In this document: piece after piece, positions 21,836 through 31,404 of the stretch | Numbering within the stretch: the stretch's first letter is position 1 | Layout: the number at the start of each line of letters is the position of its first letter | NCBI RefSeq assembly: GCF_023065955.2 | Contig: NW_026622808.1 | Span: forward strand, 47,690,475 to 47,754,474 | DNA from: Ursus arctos | Taxonomy: Eukaryota > Chordata > Mammalia > Carnivora > Ursidae | Direction: 5' to 3' | DNA length: 64,000 bases | Notes under the pieces: model-generated | Seen by the model: the letters and a program-made list of their open reading frames with translations, nothing else | The model's database searches: none | What the model was told of the DNA's origin: nothing | Position numbers and translations under genes: made by a program

Positions 21836-22879
21836 ATGTGGTGTGTGGGTGGGGGCAGATCTTGCTGTTGGACTTCAGAGCAGTTCAACCATTTAAGAAG
21901 GAACATTATTTTACCCTGAAATGTTGAAAGATTACCCATGTGCGGTATTTTCCAAGAGAGTCATTCCAGCACTGTGAATACGGGGCCTTGGAAACTATTG
22001 CCCTAGGCGACCACATCTAACAGGAAGCACATCAGACAGAAATCTCTGATGTAGGAGGCACATGAGATACCATCTTTTAGGGAAGGAGCCTGGGAAATCA
22101 CCTTCATTGGGGATCTTTAAGTAAAGGGTCGTGTCAGGCTGGAATCACTGTTCTGACGCCTTGTTCTGCCTACCCCAGGCTGTGCTGTGGAAACGCAGGG
22201 TAGGGGCTCTGCACCTATTATGGCCAAGGAAGGGGGATGTCCTTAAGTTTCCTGCCACTGATGACCCATAGCCTGGCTTTCAAAGATGAAGGTGAAGGGT
22301 AGATCGATCCAGCAGACAGGTGCAGAGAAAAGATTTAACCCCATCGCACAGACTCCACAGACACATTCAGGATTGCTCAAGATTGCACGTTCCAGCCCGC
22401 TCGGAAGAACAACGGCTCAGGAAGTGATATAACGGATTGAGAGGAGGGCGAGGGAGCAGCCTTGCGGACATATAAGCTTGAGAAATGCGTTGCTGATCAA
22501 AGTCAACCAAGTTTCTTTCCCACAGGACTCCTCAGAGTTTTCAATGCCAACGGCTTGTGCTTTCTGAAGCACTGGGGTGGGGGACAGGAGAGGGAGCCTG
22601 GAGCGATTTGCGCACATATTTGGAAAAAATGGAACCCTTCCCTAGAGGCACATCACATGGGGCCAGTGTTCTTGGAAAATGCTTTGGAAAACACTGGCTG
22701 AGGACTACACTGTCATCAGGCCTAAGCTCTTGTTTCGAGCAAAATTAAGGGTGATTTTTGCCTTTTCTCTTTTCACGGAGGCTCACATTTTATTTTGAAG
22801 AAACTTATTTTCTTCAGCATTTAATATTTTTGAAACTGTCACACTACCCATTAGAGAAGTGACCTTAAGTGAAGGACAA
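21836..22879. other. Unassigned DNA
   Basis: No gene or named repeat is recognised in about 1 kb. Confidence 0.45.
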
Positions 22880-22910
22880 CAAAAATTAAAAATAAAATAA
22901 AATAAAATGA
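22880..22910 (+). repeat. (AAAAT)n simple repeat
   Basis: AAATAAAATAAAATAAAAT units; several perfect pentamers. Confidence 0.85.
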
Positions 22911-22986
22911 ACAACCACCTTCCCCTGTCTCTTGTATTTCAAAAATCCATGTTCCTATTAGGCTTAATAGGGGTTACATAAAACCT

Positions 22987-23300
22987 TCTTTTTTTTTTTT
23001 TTGTTATTAACTTTAAAAAAAATATTTACCATTTTTATTGTGGGGAATTTTTTCAAGTTAGCTAGCTATGAAGATCTTTATGTCCATCTGTATTTATACC
23101 TATGCATTCCTCTATGTGTTTATCAATCATGTTTATTTACCAAAATTAGTAAAACAAAAAAAAAAAAACCCCAAAAGACACTTTAAAAAGGAAGAAACAT
23201 GCAGACAAATCAATCTATTTAAACTGCAAAGATGGTTTTATGATATTTACACCATAATTGTTAATCTATTATTAAAGATTTGGTAAGACTGCATCGGTTT
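22987..23300. other. AT-rich unassigned DNA with T and A runs
   Basis: Poly-T near 22987-23001 and poly-A near 23156-23168 bound an AT-rich segment. It could be an unrecognised old LINE piece. Confidence 0.4.
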
Positions 23301-23304
23301 TAAA

Positions 23305-23440
23305 ACCATCTGGATGGCTGGTTAAAGATATCATTTCCTGGCCTCAGCCCCAGAGATCCGATTCAGTGGGTCTGGGGAGGGGCCTGTGAACCTACATCTT
23401 TAACAAGCCTCCTTGCCCCCAGATAGTTCAGATGCATGGG
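23305..23440 (+). mobile_element. MER20-like hAT relic
   Basis: GAGATCCGATTCAGTGGGTC, TGGGGAGGGGCCTGTGAACC and TAACAAGCCTCCTTGCCCCC match the central part of the MER20-type non-autonomous hAT consensus. The termini are not clear. Confidence 0.6.
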
Positions 23441-23569
23441 CATTACTAGGAGAGAAATAGGTTGGAGGGTAAGAAACAATATGGGTTACTGAGCCTTTAG
23501 ATACGATGAACTTGACTACATGCAATTTTTAAGTGGCCAATGTAATTTGAAAAAAAAAAACATTTTATT

Positions 23570-23784
23570 TGTATTTATTTATTAAAGATTTTATTTATTT
23601 GTGTGTGAGAGAGAGAGAGCGTGCACGTGAATGAGCATGAGCTGGGGGGGAGGTGCAGAGGGAGAGGGAGAAGCAGACTCCCCGCTGAGCACAGAGCCCA
23701 CCTGCAGGGCTCCATCCCAGAATCCTGAGCTCATGACCTGAGCTGAAGGCCGACACTTCACCAAGTGGGCCACCCAGGCGCCCC
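23570..23784 (-). mobile_element. Can-SINE, reverse
   Basis: Reads AAAGATTTTATTTATTTG, a GA-rich body with TGGGGGGG, GCAGGGCTCCATCCCAGAAT and GGCCACCCAGGCGCCCC. Flanks are A-rich, so the TSD is not certain. Confidence 0.93.
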
Positions 23785-24941
23785 TCTGAAGAAAAAATTT
23801 TTAAATGTTATTATAAAATGTTTCTAGGCAGCTTGGGTATTCTGATGGGCATTACAGAATAAGCAGCTAGGATGGGAGAAACTGACCATGTGTTTCTCTG
23901 TTATTCTTCCTTTGGTGACAGATGATGTGTTTCTTGGGTCCCAAGTTTATCTGCTTGGGAGCCAAAGAGATTGGTCAATATTTGCAGTTTCTGGAACATT
24001 TTGCATCTGCTTCATGTGTTGAGTTTTATGATATATAATGCTACAAAGCATTTTCCTCCATAAACACAGTTAATGGGGCATATTAGATTGGTCCTTCAGA
24101 CAGATTAGGTAGGTTTTCGTCTTAGCCTTTGATGAAATGCAGCAAGAGCACAAGGGGCGCAAGTTTTAAAATATCACCCTAATAAAAGTTTCTGGGATTA
24201 GCCCCGACTCTGCCAGCAGCCATGAGAAAGTTAACGAGTCACTGGCGCGTCACCAGCTCTCCACAGCAGTTACTCCTCTGCGCAAGGACAAGGAAAGAGC
24301 AGTCCCTGTTCTCCCAGAATGAGAATGGCTGCGGCCGCCTGGTAAGAAGGCATCAACACCAACAACCAAGAAAGGAGATCCTTGCAAGAACTCCAAGGTT
24401 ATTCACCCTCCAGAGTGAATCCTAGGTGCCCTCAATTTAAAAAGAAAAAGGTTATAAAAGCAGCATCGTTCTCCTCAGTTACACATCTTTGCTTTTCTTT
24501 GCATCTGATAATAATGTGAGAAGAAGGTGGGAGCAGGAGCAGAGAAGAGCTTCACAGACAGAAGGTAGGAAACCAGGACTTGACTGCCAGTGCTCCCCAC
24601 GTGAGTGCCTGCGCTTCCTGGGTGGGGACCGCCTTTCGTGTGTGATCTGCACAGCCTGGCAACACATTTTGAAAGCATGATAAGCGAGGGAAGATTTGTG
24701 TTTTCCCAGCATTACCACGTTCCTTCTCCAATACTGTAATTTTTGTGGCAATTGTTCAAAAAAAACCAATCTACTTTGGAAATTACTTTTTTTTTTTTCT
24801 CCGTGTGCCTTAGGGAACTGTTATCTCAGATTATTTTGATCAACTCTTCCGCCAGCCATAGTCTCAAGACACGGAAAAAACCACTTTGCAGATACTCTGA
24901 TAGAAAATTTAAGTCTGAACAAGCAGAAAAATGTGGTTAAG
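23785..24941. other. Unassigned DNA
   Basis: No gene is recognised in about 1.15 kb. A faint MIR-like patch lies near 24195-24300. Confidence 0.45.
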
Positions 24942-25020
24942 AATCTGAAGACATATTTAAATTTCCATGAACCGACTAGCTACATTGTTTGAATTCTTTA
25001 ACCACTGTTTACATATTCTT
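24942..25020 (+). repeat. 79-bp direct repeat, left copy
   Basis: Starts AATCTGAAGACATATTTAAA and ends GTTTACATATTCTT. The right copy at 25218-25296 is identical except one C/T difference near the end. The pair brackets the SINE exactly, so it is best read as an unusually long target-site duplication. Confidence 0.97.
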
Positions 25021-25217
25021 GGGGCGCCTGGGTGGCACAGCGGTTAAGCACCTGCCTTCGGCTTGGGGCGTGATCCCGGCGTTCTGGGGTCGAGCCCCAT
25101 ATCGGGCTCCTCCGCTGGGAGCCTGCTCTTCCTCTTCCACTCCCCCTGCTTGTGTTCCCTCTCTCGCTGGCTGTCTCTATCTCTGTCAAATAAATAAATA
25201 AAATCTTTAAAAAAAAA
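25021..25217 (+). mobile_element. Young ursid-type SINEC1, full length
   Basis: Begins GGGGCGCCTGGGTGGCACAG, contains GGCGTGATCCCGGCGTTCTG and GGCTCCTCCGCTGGGAGCCT, and ends AAATAAATAAAATCTTT plus poly-A. Both Pol III boxes look intact. This subfamily wording is what I associate with bears and relatives. The flanking duplication is 79 bp, not the usual 7-20. Confidence 0.96.
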
Positions 25218-25296
25218 AATCTGAAGACATATTTAAATTTCCATGAACCGACTAGCTACATTGTTTGAATTCTTTAACCACTGTTTATATATTCTT
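25218..25296 (+). repeat. 79-bp direct repeat, right copy
   Basis: 78 of 79 bases equal the left copy at 24942-25020; it starts at the end of the SINE A-tail. Confidence 0.97.
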
Positions 25297-25962
25297 TTAA
25301 TGGATGCTATTGTGAAATAATTGAAGATTCACATGTGATTGTAAGAAATACAATAATCCCAGGTCTGTGTATACTTTATCCAATTTCCTCCAATGTTAAC
25401 ATTTTACAAGAATCTAACGTAATATGACAACCAGGACACTGACACAGATACAATCCACCAATTGTATTTCGATTTCTTTGGTTTCACCAGGCTTCATTGT
25501 GTCTCTGTGTATGTATTTAGTTCTATACAATTTTGTCACCTTTGTGGGTTCATGTCTCTGTGACACTCAAGACGCTGAACAGGTCCAGCACCACGAGGAT
25601 CCACAAAGTTGCTCCTTTGTAACTACAGTCACCTTCCTCCTGTGGTTATAATCCCTCCCCCCTCCCCGGCTACCATGAATACATTCTCAGTTCTTAAAGT
25701 TTTATCACGTCAGCAATTCTCCATATATGGAAGCATCAGTGTGTAATCTTTGGGGATTTTTTTTTCCCCATTTAGCGTAACTCCCTGGAGATTCATCCAA
25801 GCTGTTGCTGTATCAACAGCTGGTTCCTTTTTGCTCCTGAGTAGTACTCCCTAGTATGGATGGACTACAGGTTGCTTCCCCATCCACCTGCTGAAGGACA
25901 CTGGGTTGTTTCCAGTTTGGGGCTATCGTGAATAAAGTTGCCATGAACTTGCTCGTACGGGT

Positions 25963-25994
<32 letters not shown>

Positions 25995-26006
25995 CGCGCG
26001 CGTGTG
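25963..26006 (+). repeat. (TG)n(CG)n alternating tract
   Basis: About ten TG units are followed by GCGCGCGCGTGCGCGCGCG. Alternating purine-pyrimidine sequence of this type is a strong Z-DNA former. It sits where the L1 consensus has a short TTTTGTGTG seed. Confidence 0.93.
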
Positions 26007-26014
26007 AGGATAAG

Positions 26015-26365
26015 TGTCTTAGTCTGTTGGGCTGCTCTTACTAAGCATGGTACTCTGGGTGGTTTGTAAACAAGAGAAAGCTATCTCATGGTGCTGGAGG
26101 CTGAAAGTCAGTGTTCTGGGAGTCAGCAGGGCGTCAGGAAGTCAGGTTATACTAAGGGCTCTCTTTTGGGTTGCAGAATGCCATCTTCTCTCTGTGTCCT
26201 CATGCGATAGGAAGCAGGGAGGGGCAAATGCTAATCCCACTAATCCCCCCACACCCCCCAGGGCTCTGATCCTAATTATTTCCCAAAGACCCTGCTTCTT
26301 AATAACTTCACATTAGGGAGCAGGGTTTCAACTATGACTTTTGGGGGTACACATTCAGTCCACAA
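26015..26365 (-). mobile_element. MaLR LTR (MST/MLT1 type), reverse
   Basis: Reads TGTCTTAGTCTGTTGGGCTG, CTGGGTGGTTTGTAAACAAG, TGGTGCTGGAGGCTGAAAGT and ends GTACACATTCAGTCCACAA, the reverse complement of a non-autonomous ERVL-MaLR LTR. It splits the L1: the L1 sequence on either side is continuous. No internal retroviral genes are present. Confidence 0.9.
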
Positions 26366-26555
26366 TGGTAAATTTTCATTTCTCTGGGATTAATGCCTAA
26401 CGGTTCAGTTTCCGGTCCACATGGTAATTGCATGTTTAGTTATATAGGGTACTGCCAAATTGTTTACCAGAGTGAGTGGTGTACTTCCACTAGCAATGTG
26501 TGAGTGATCCAGCTTCTCCTCATGCACCCCAGCATTTGGTGGTGTCATTTTTTAT

Positions 26556-28085
26556 ATTAGCCATTCTTTTTTCCCTTTAAGTTAAAAAAAAAAAACAACA
26601 GAAGTTTCACCATCCTAAATATACCTTCCACCTGTTCCCCTCTCTTTCTCCCTGACCCCTTGGTAATCACTGATCTGTCCACTGTCTCTATAGTTTTGTC
26701 TTTTCCAGAATTTCATATAATTGGAATTACATAGCAAACAGATTTTCCAAATCGGCTTCTTTCATTTAACAATGTACATTTAAGATTCATCCATATCTTC
26801 CTTTTTTACAAAAAAAAAGATTTTATTTACTTAAGAGAGAGCGAGCGAGTGAGTGCACGAGTCGGGGGAGAGGCAAAGGGAGAGGGACAAGCAGGCTCCC
26901 CGCTGAGTGGAGAGCCCGATGCAGTTCTCAATCCCTGGACCCTGAGCCATCCATGGAACCCCAGATTCATCTACATCTTCTTGTGGCTTGGTAGCCCATT
27001 TTTTATTATTGCTGAATAATATTCCATTCTATGGACATGGTACAAGTTGTTTATCCGTTTACCTATTGAAAGACATGTTGGTTGCTTCCAACTTTTGGTG
27101 ATTATGAATAAAGTTGGAGAAACATTCACATACAGGTTTTTATGTGGACCAAGTTCCTGAATCAGTGCTATATATACCTGGGAACACGCCTGTTTGATTA
27201 TATGGTAAGACAATGTTTAGTTTTGTAAACAAATTGCCAAAATGTCTTCCAAAATGGCTATTCCATTTTGGATTCTCTCCAACAATGAATATGAGCTCTT
27301 GTTGCTCCACATCCTTGATAACAGTTATTGTCAGTTTCGGGTTGTGGTCATTATGATAGGGGTGCAGTGGTATTTCATTGTTTAAATTTGCAATTTCCTA
27401 AAGACAAATGATGTCAAGCATCTTTTCGTACACTTATTTGCCATGTGTATACCTTCCCTGGTGAGGTGTCCATTCAAATCTTTGCATATTTCTTAACCAG
27501 CTTGTTTGTTTTCTTATTGTTGAGTTTTAACGTTGTTTGTATATTTTGGATAGAAGTCCTTTCTCGGATATGTGTTTTGCAAATATTTCTTTCCCAGTGG
27601 GGGCTTGTCTTCCATAGATCGAAAGTTTTTAATTTGAATAAAGACCAACTTAGCAATCTTTTCTTTCAAATATCTGTGCTTTTCAATGCTTTTGTTATTA
27701 CTGTTATATTTTCAAAGTCATCAGCAAACCCAAGTTCATGAAGATTTTCTATGTTTCATCAAGAAGTTTTATAGTTTCACATTTTATATTTAAGTTTACG
27801 ATCCATTTAAGGTTTCTGTGTAATATGTAAAGTCTATGTCTAGCGGAATTTCATATATCCATCCATCTCCAATTACTACAGCATCATTTGTCGACACGAC
27901 TATCCATTCTCCGTTAAGTTGCATTTGCTCTTCATCACACATCAGTTGACTACATTTGTGTGGCCTATTTGGGGGCAATCTCTTCTGTCATATTGACCTA
28001 TTTATCTATTCTTTCACTAATACCATCCTGTCCTTTATAGGTGTTTAATTCCAGTTAACATACGGTGTTACATTACTTTCAGCTG
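26556..28085 (-). mobile_element. Second L1, reverse, nested in the first
   Basis: Poly-A/T start at about 26583, then reversed 3' UTR (CTGTCTCTATAGTTTTGTCT, GAATTTCATATAATTGGAAT) and ORF2 C-terminal region (GTTGGTTGCTTCCAACTTTT, ACAGTTATTGTCAGTTTCGG). A reverse frame at 26971-27213 still reads MEYYSAI, a typical L1 ORF2 C-terminal motif. ORF2 is otherwise broken. Its last ~40 bases resemble another L1 3' end. Confidence 0.85.
26802..26962 (-). mobile_element. Can-SINE, internally deleted, with 18-bp TSD
   Basis: Reads AAAAGATTTTATTTACTTAA to GAGCCATCCATGGAACCCC with part of the tRNA region missing. The TSD AGATTCATCYAYATCTTC is at 26783-26800 and 26963-26980 (16/18). Confidence 0.92.
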
Positions 28086-28089
28086 TACC

Positions 28090-28385
28090 ATTTTAGCGAA
28101 CAGGTGTGTAGTTGCATCTGTGATTCTAACATCTCTAACGGCTGATGACGTTAAACATCTCTTTGTGTTGGACCTGTATATCCTCTTCAGTGGGATAGCT
28201 GTTTGTGTCTTAACCATTTTCTAATTGGCTTCTTAATTTTTTTACTGTTGAGTTTTGAGAGATCTTCTTGTGTTCTAGATGTAAGCTCTTTATTAGATGT
28301 ATCCTAGTCCATACCTTGTCTTTTTACTTGCCTTCCGTGGCCTTTGCTTTGTATTTTAAAAGTTTGCCGTTCATTCATTCATTCA
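28090..28385 (-). mobile_element. First L1 continued
   Basis: GGTGTGTAGTTGCATCTGTG, ACGGCTGATGACGTTAAACA, TTTACTGTTGAGTTTTGAGA continue the reversed ORF2 region exactly where the 25297-26555 segment stopped. Confidence 0.8.
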
Positions 28386-28394
28386 TTCATTCAG
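28370..28394 (+). repeat. (TTCA)n simple repeat
   Basis: Five to six TTCA units just before the twin-primed L1. Confidence 0.85.
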
Positions 28395-28823
28395 CTAACG
28401 TCATTCTTTTTTTTTTTTAATTTAAATTCAATTAATTAACATATAATGTATTATTGGTTTCAGAGGTAGAGGTCCGTGATTCATCAGTTTTATATAATAC
28501 CCAGTGCTCCTTACATCACATGCCCTCCTTAATGTCCATCATCCAGTTACCCAATTACCTAACCCATCTCCCCTCCAGCAACCCTCAGTTTCCTATGATT
28601 AGGGTCCCTTATGGTTTGTCTCCCTCTCTGATTTCTTCTTGTTTTATTTTTTACTCTCTTCCCCTATGATCCTGTGTTTTGTTTCTTAAATTCCACATAT
28701 GAGTGAGATATGATAATTGTCTTTCTCTGATTGACTTATTTCGCTTAGCATAATACCCTCTAATTCCATCCATGTCATTACAAATGGCAAGATTTCATTT
28801 TTTGATGGCTGAGTAGTATTTCA

Positions 28824-30050
28824 TTATTTGTGTATATATATATGTATATATATATTTATGCATACACACCATATCTTCTTTATCAATTCATTTGTAGATG
28901 GACATCTAGGCTCTTTCCATAGTTTGGCTATTGTGGACATTGCTGTTATAAACATTGGGGTGCAGGTGCCCCTTCGGATCACATTTGTATCTTCGGGGTA
29001 TATCTCTAGTAGTGCAATTGCTGGGTTGTAGGGTAGCTCTATTTTCAACTTTTTGAGGAACCCCCATACTGTTTTCCAGAGTGCCTGCACCAGCTTGCCT
29101 TCGCAAGAATAGAATAAGTGGGTTCCCTTTCTCCGCATCCTTGCCAACATCTGTCACGTCCTGACTTGTTAATTTTAGCCATTCTGACTGGTGTGAGGTG
29201 GTATCTCATTGTGGTTTTGATTTGTAGTTCCCTGGCACTGAGTGATGTGAAGCATTTTTTCATGTGTCTATTGGCCATTTGAATGTCTTCTTTGGAAAAA
29301 TGTCTGTTCATGTCTTCTGCCCGTTTCTTGATTGGATTATTTGTTCTTCAGTGCTGAGTTTGATAAGTTCTTTATAGATTTTGGATACCGTCCCTTTATC
29401 TGATATGTCATTTGCTAATATCTTCTTCCATTCTGTTGGTTGTCTTTTGGTTTTGTCAACTGCTTCCTTTGCTGTGCAAAAGTTTTTTATCTTGATGAAG
29501 TCCCAATAATTCATTTTTTTTGCCTTTGTTTCCCTTGCCTTTGGAAACATGTCTAGTAAGAAGTTGGTGCAGCTGAGGTCACAGAGGTTGCTGCCTGTGT
29601 TCTCCTCTAGGATTTTGATGGATTCCTATCTCACATTTAAGGTCTTTCATCCATTTTGAGTCTGTTTTTCTGGTGTAAGGAAATGGTCCAGTTTCATTCT
29701 TCTGCATGTGGCTGTCCAATTTTCCCAACACCATTTGTTGAAGAGACTATCTTTTTTCCATTGGCTATTCTTTCCTGCCTTGTTAAAGATTAGTTGACCA
29801 TTTGAGTTGAGGGTACCCTATTCTGTTCCATTGATCTATGTGTCCTTTTTTGTGTCAGTACCATGCTGTCTTGATGATCACAGTTTTGGCTTTCTGTTTC
29901 AACATTCCTTTGGCTATTCGGGGTCTTTTCTGGTTCTATACAAATTTTAGGAGTATTTGTTCCAGCTCTGAAAAAAGTTGATGGTATTTTGACAGGGATT
30001 GCACTGAATGTATAGATTGTTCTAGGTAGCATAGACATTTTAACAATATT
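28824..30050 (-). pseudogene. L1 ORF2 C-terminal remnant
   Basis: Three overlapping reverse frames (28824-29150, 29045-29311, 29308-29550) plus 29790-30050 cover the ORF2 C-terminus after the RT. Recognisable motifs are [50 protein letters not shown], a C-terminal cysteine motif (CWQGCGERE) and TPMFITAMSTIAKLWKEPRC. Frame changes between pieces and 5' truncation make it non-functional. Confidence 0.92.
28830..28857 (+). repeat. (TA)n-rich tract in L1
   Basis: GTATATATATATGTATATAT lies at the L1 region where ORF2 ends; it is a secondary expansion. Confidence 0.8.
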
Positions 30051-30054
30051 CAAT

Positions 30055-30515
30055 ATCATAAAAGCCATATACGAAAAGCCCACAGTTAATATCATTCTCA
30101 ATGGGGAAAAATTGAGAGCTTTCCCCCTAAGGTCAGGAACACAGCACGATGTTCACCATCACCACTGTTGTTCATCATAGTACTAGAAGTCCTAGCCTCA
30201 GCAATTGGACAACAAAAAGAAATAAAAGGCATCCGAATCAGCAAAGAAGAAGTCAAACTCTCACTCTTTGCAGATGACATGATACTCTATGTGGAAAAGC
30301 CAAAAGACTCCACCCCAAAATTGCTAGAACTCATACAGGAATTCAGCAAAGTGGCAGGATATAAAATCAATGTGCAGAAATCAGTTGCATTTCTATATAC
30401 TAACAATGAGACAGAAGAAAGAAAAATTAAGGAGTCGATCCCAATTACTATTGCACCTGAAACTATAAGATACGTATTAACCTAACCAAAGAGGCAAAGG
30501 ATCTGTACTTGCCTT
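30055..30515 (+). mobile_element. Inverted 5' segment of the same L1
   Basis: Opposite orientation to 28407-30054. AAAGCCATATACGAAAAGCC, AGGTCAGGAACACAG and TTTGCAGATGACATGATACT are the ORF2 RT region that lies upstream of the minus-strand part in a normal L1. It ends in the segment AAAGGATCTGTACTTG, where similarity to L1 stops. Confidence 0.93.
30168..30485 (+). pseudogene. L1 ORF2 reverse-transcriptase fragment
   Basis: An open frame of 105 codons encodes part of the L1 RT, including the catalytic FADD box at 30267-30278 (the first part reads [15 protein letters not shown]) and downstream [17 protein letters not shown]. The upstream fingers/palm and endonuclease domains are absent, and the RT is separated from the rest by the inversion, so it is inactive. 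Confidence 0.93.
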
Positions 30516-31145
30516 ATACTTTAAAGGTACCTTTCTGAGGAGTTAAAGCAACTTTTGTAGTTAATTTTTTCTTGTGCTAATTAACATCTATTGTTGTTTA
30601 AGCTGCTCTTTGCTTCTCTTTCTGATCCATAACAATAGAATAGAAAGAACTTTTTTCCTCTTCAATGGCCATTACTAGGGAAATAATTTTAGAACAGAAT
30701 GAGACATTATTTTCAATGAATTTAATATGCTTTAGCAGAGCCGACAAGGAATGTACTTCTCGTACAAACAAAATGGAGATAATATCAGCAGAGGAAAACA
30801 TGCTGGTGTCCGAGACTTTGGGATACTGGTAGATATTGTATAAAGAGAAGGAATGCATCACAGGGACAACACAAGTTCAATGGGGGGTGTGGGTTGGAGA
30901 GAGAAAAAAATCTGGTAGTGGGCAAACAACGGAGAAAGGGCTGGTTATGTAGAAGCTGAGAAATCCAAGGCCTCGGATGCATCGCAGCCGTCACCTGGGA
31001 AGGACACTGGATTCTAGTGAAGCAGGCAAAGAAGCTGGTCCCTGCCAAAGCGCTGAGATTGCTCTGGGCTCGGGGTGGAGGCTTGCAGAGAGCGTAGTTA
31101 ACACACTGGAGTTTAGATTTTAACTTCGTCTCTTAATTTAGGTTC
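30516..31145. other. Unassigned DNA
   Basis: About 600 bp with no gene or repeat recognised; reverse frames of 87 codons (30598-30861, 30785-31048) lack features. Confidence 0.45.
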
Positions 31146-31159
31146 AAGATGGCTAAAGG

Positions 31160-31345
31160 ATGGGATGCCTGGGTGGCTCAGTTGGTTCAGTGTCTGCCTT
31201 TGGCTCAGGTCATGATCCCAGGGTCCTGGGATCGAGTTCTGCTTCAGGCTCCCTGTTTGGCGGGGAGCCTTCTTCTCCCTCTCCTTCTGCCTGCCGCTCC
31301 CCCTGCTTGTGTGCGCGCGCGCCCTCTCTCTCTCTCTCTGACAAA

Positions 31346-31376
<31 letters not shown>

Positions 31377-31390
31377 AATCTTTTAAAAAA
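31160..31390 (+). mobile_element. Can-SINE with 14-bp TSD and long AAAT tail
   Basis: Reads GGGATGCCTGGGTGGCTCAG, GTCATGATCCCAGGGTCCTG, GTGCGCGCGCGCCCTCTC, then about nine AAAT units and AATCTTTTAAAA. The TSD AAGATKGCTAAAGG is at 31146-31159 and 31391-31404 with one mismatch. Confidence 0.96.
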
Positions 31391-31404
31391 AAGATTGCTA
31401 AAGG

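Larger units (their letters stand above)
25297..26555 (-). mobile_element. Old L1 3' region, reverse, part 1 of a nested stack
   Basis: Reversed 3' UTR: GTATTTAGTTCTATACAATT, CTGGAGATTCATCCAAGCTG, then GTTGTTTCCAGTTTGGGGCT. After the LTR insertion it continues with CATTTCTCTGGGATTAATGC, CATGGTAATTGCATGTTTAG and CCCAGCATTTGGTGGTGTCA. It resumes at 28090 beyond a second L1. Confidence 0.9.
28407..30054 (-). mobile_element. Young carnivore L1, 3' part of a twin-primed copy
   Basis: Begins with 12 T (reverse A-tail), then the carnivore L1 3' UTR (AATTAACATATAATGTATTA, ATACCCAGTGCTCCTTACAT, GGTTTGTCTCCCTCTCTGAT) and reverse ORF2 C-terminus. It is the least diverged L1 in the window. It ends at 30054 with CATTTTAACAATATTCAA, where orientation flips. 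Confidence 0.95.

Noticed and set aside
25021..25095. tRNA-like A and B boxes considered as a tRNA gene
   Set aside because: They belong to the tRNA-derived head of a SINE; no cloverleaf acceptor end or CCA-proximal pairing is present. The same applies to all other Can-SINEs.
26015..26365. Considered as part of an endogenous retrovirus with genes
   Set aside because: Only a solo MaLR LTR is present; L1 sequence flanks it directly, with no gag, pol or env traces.
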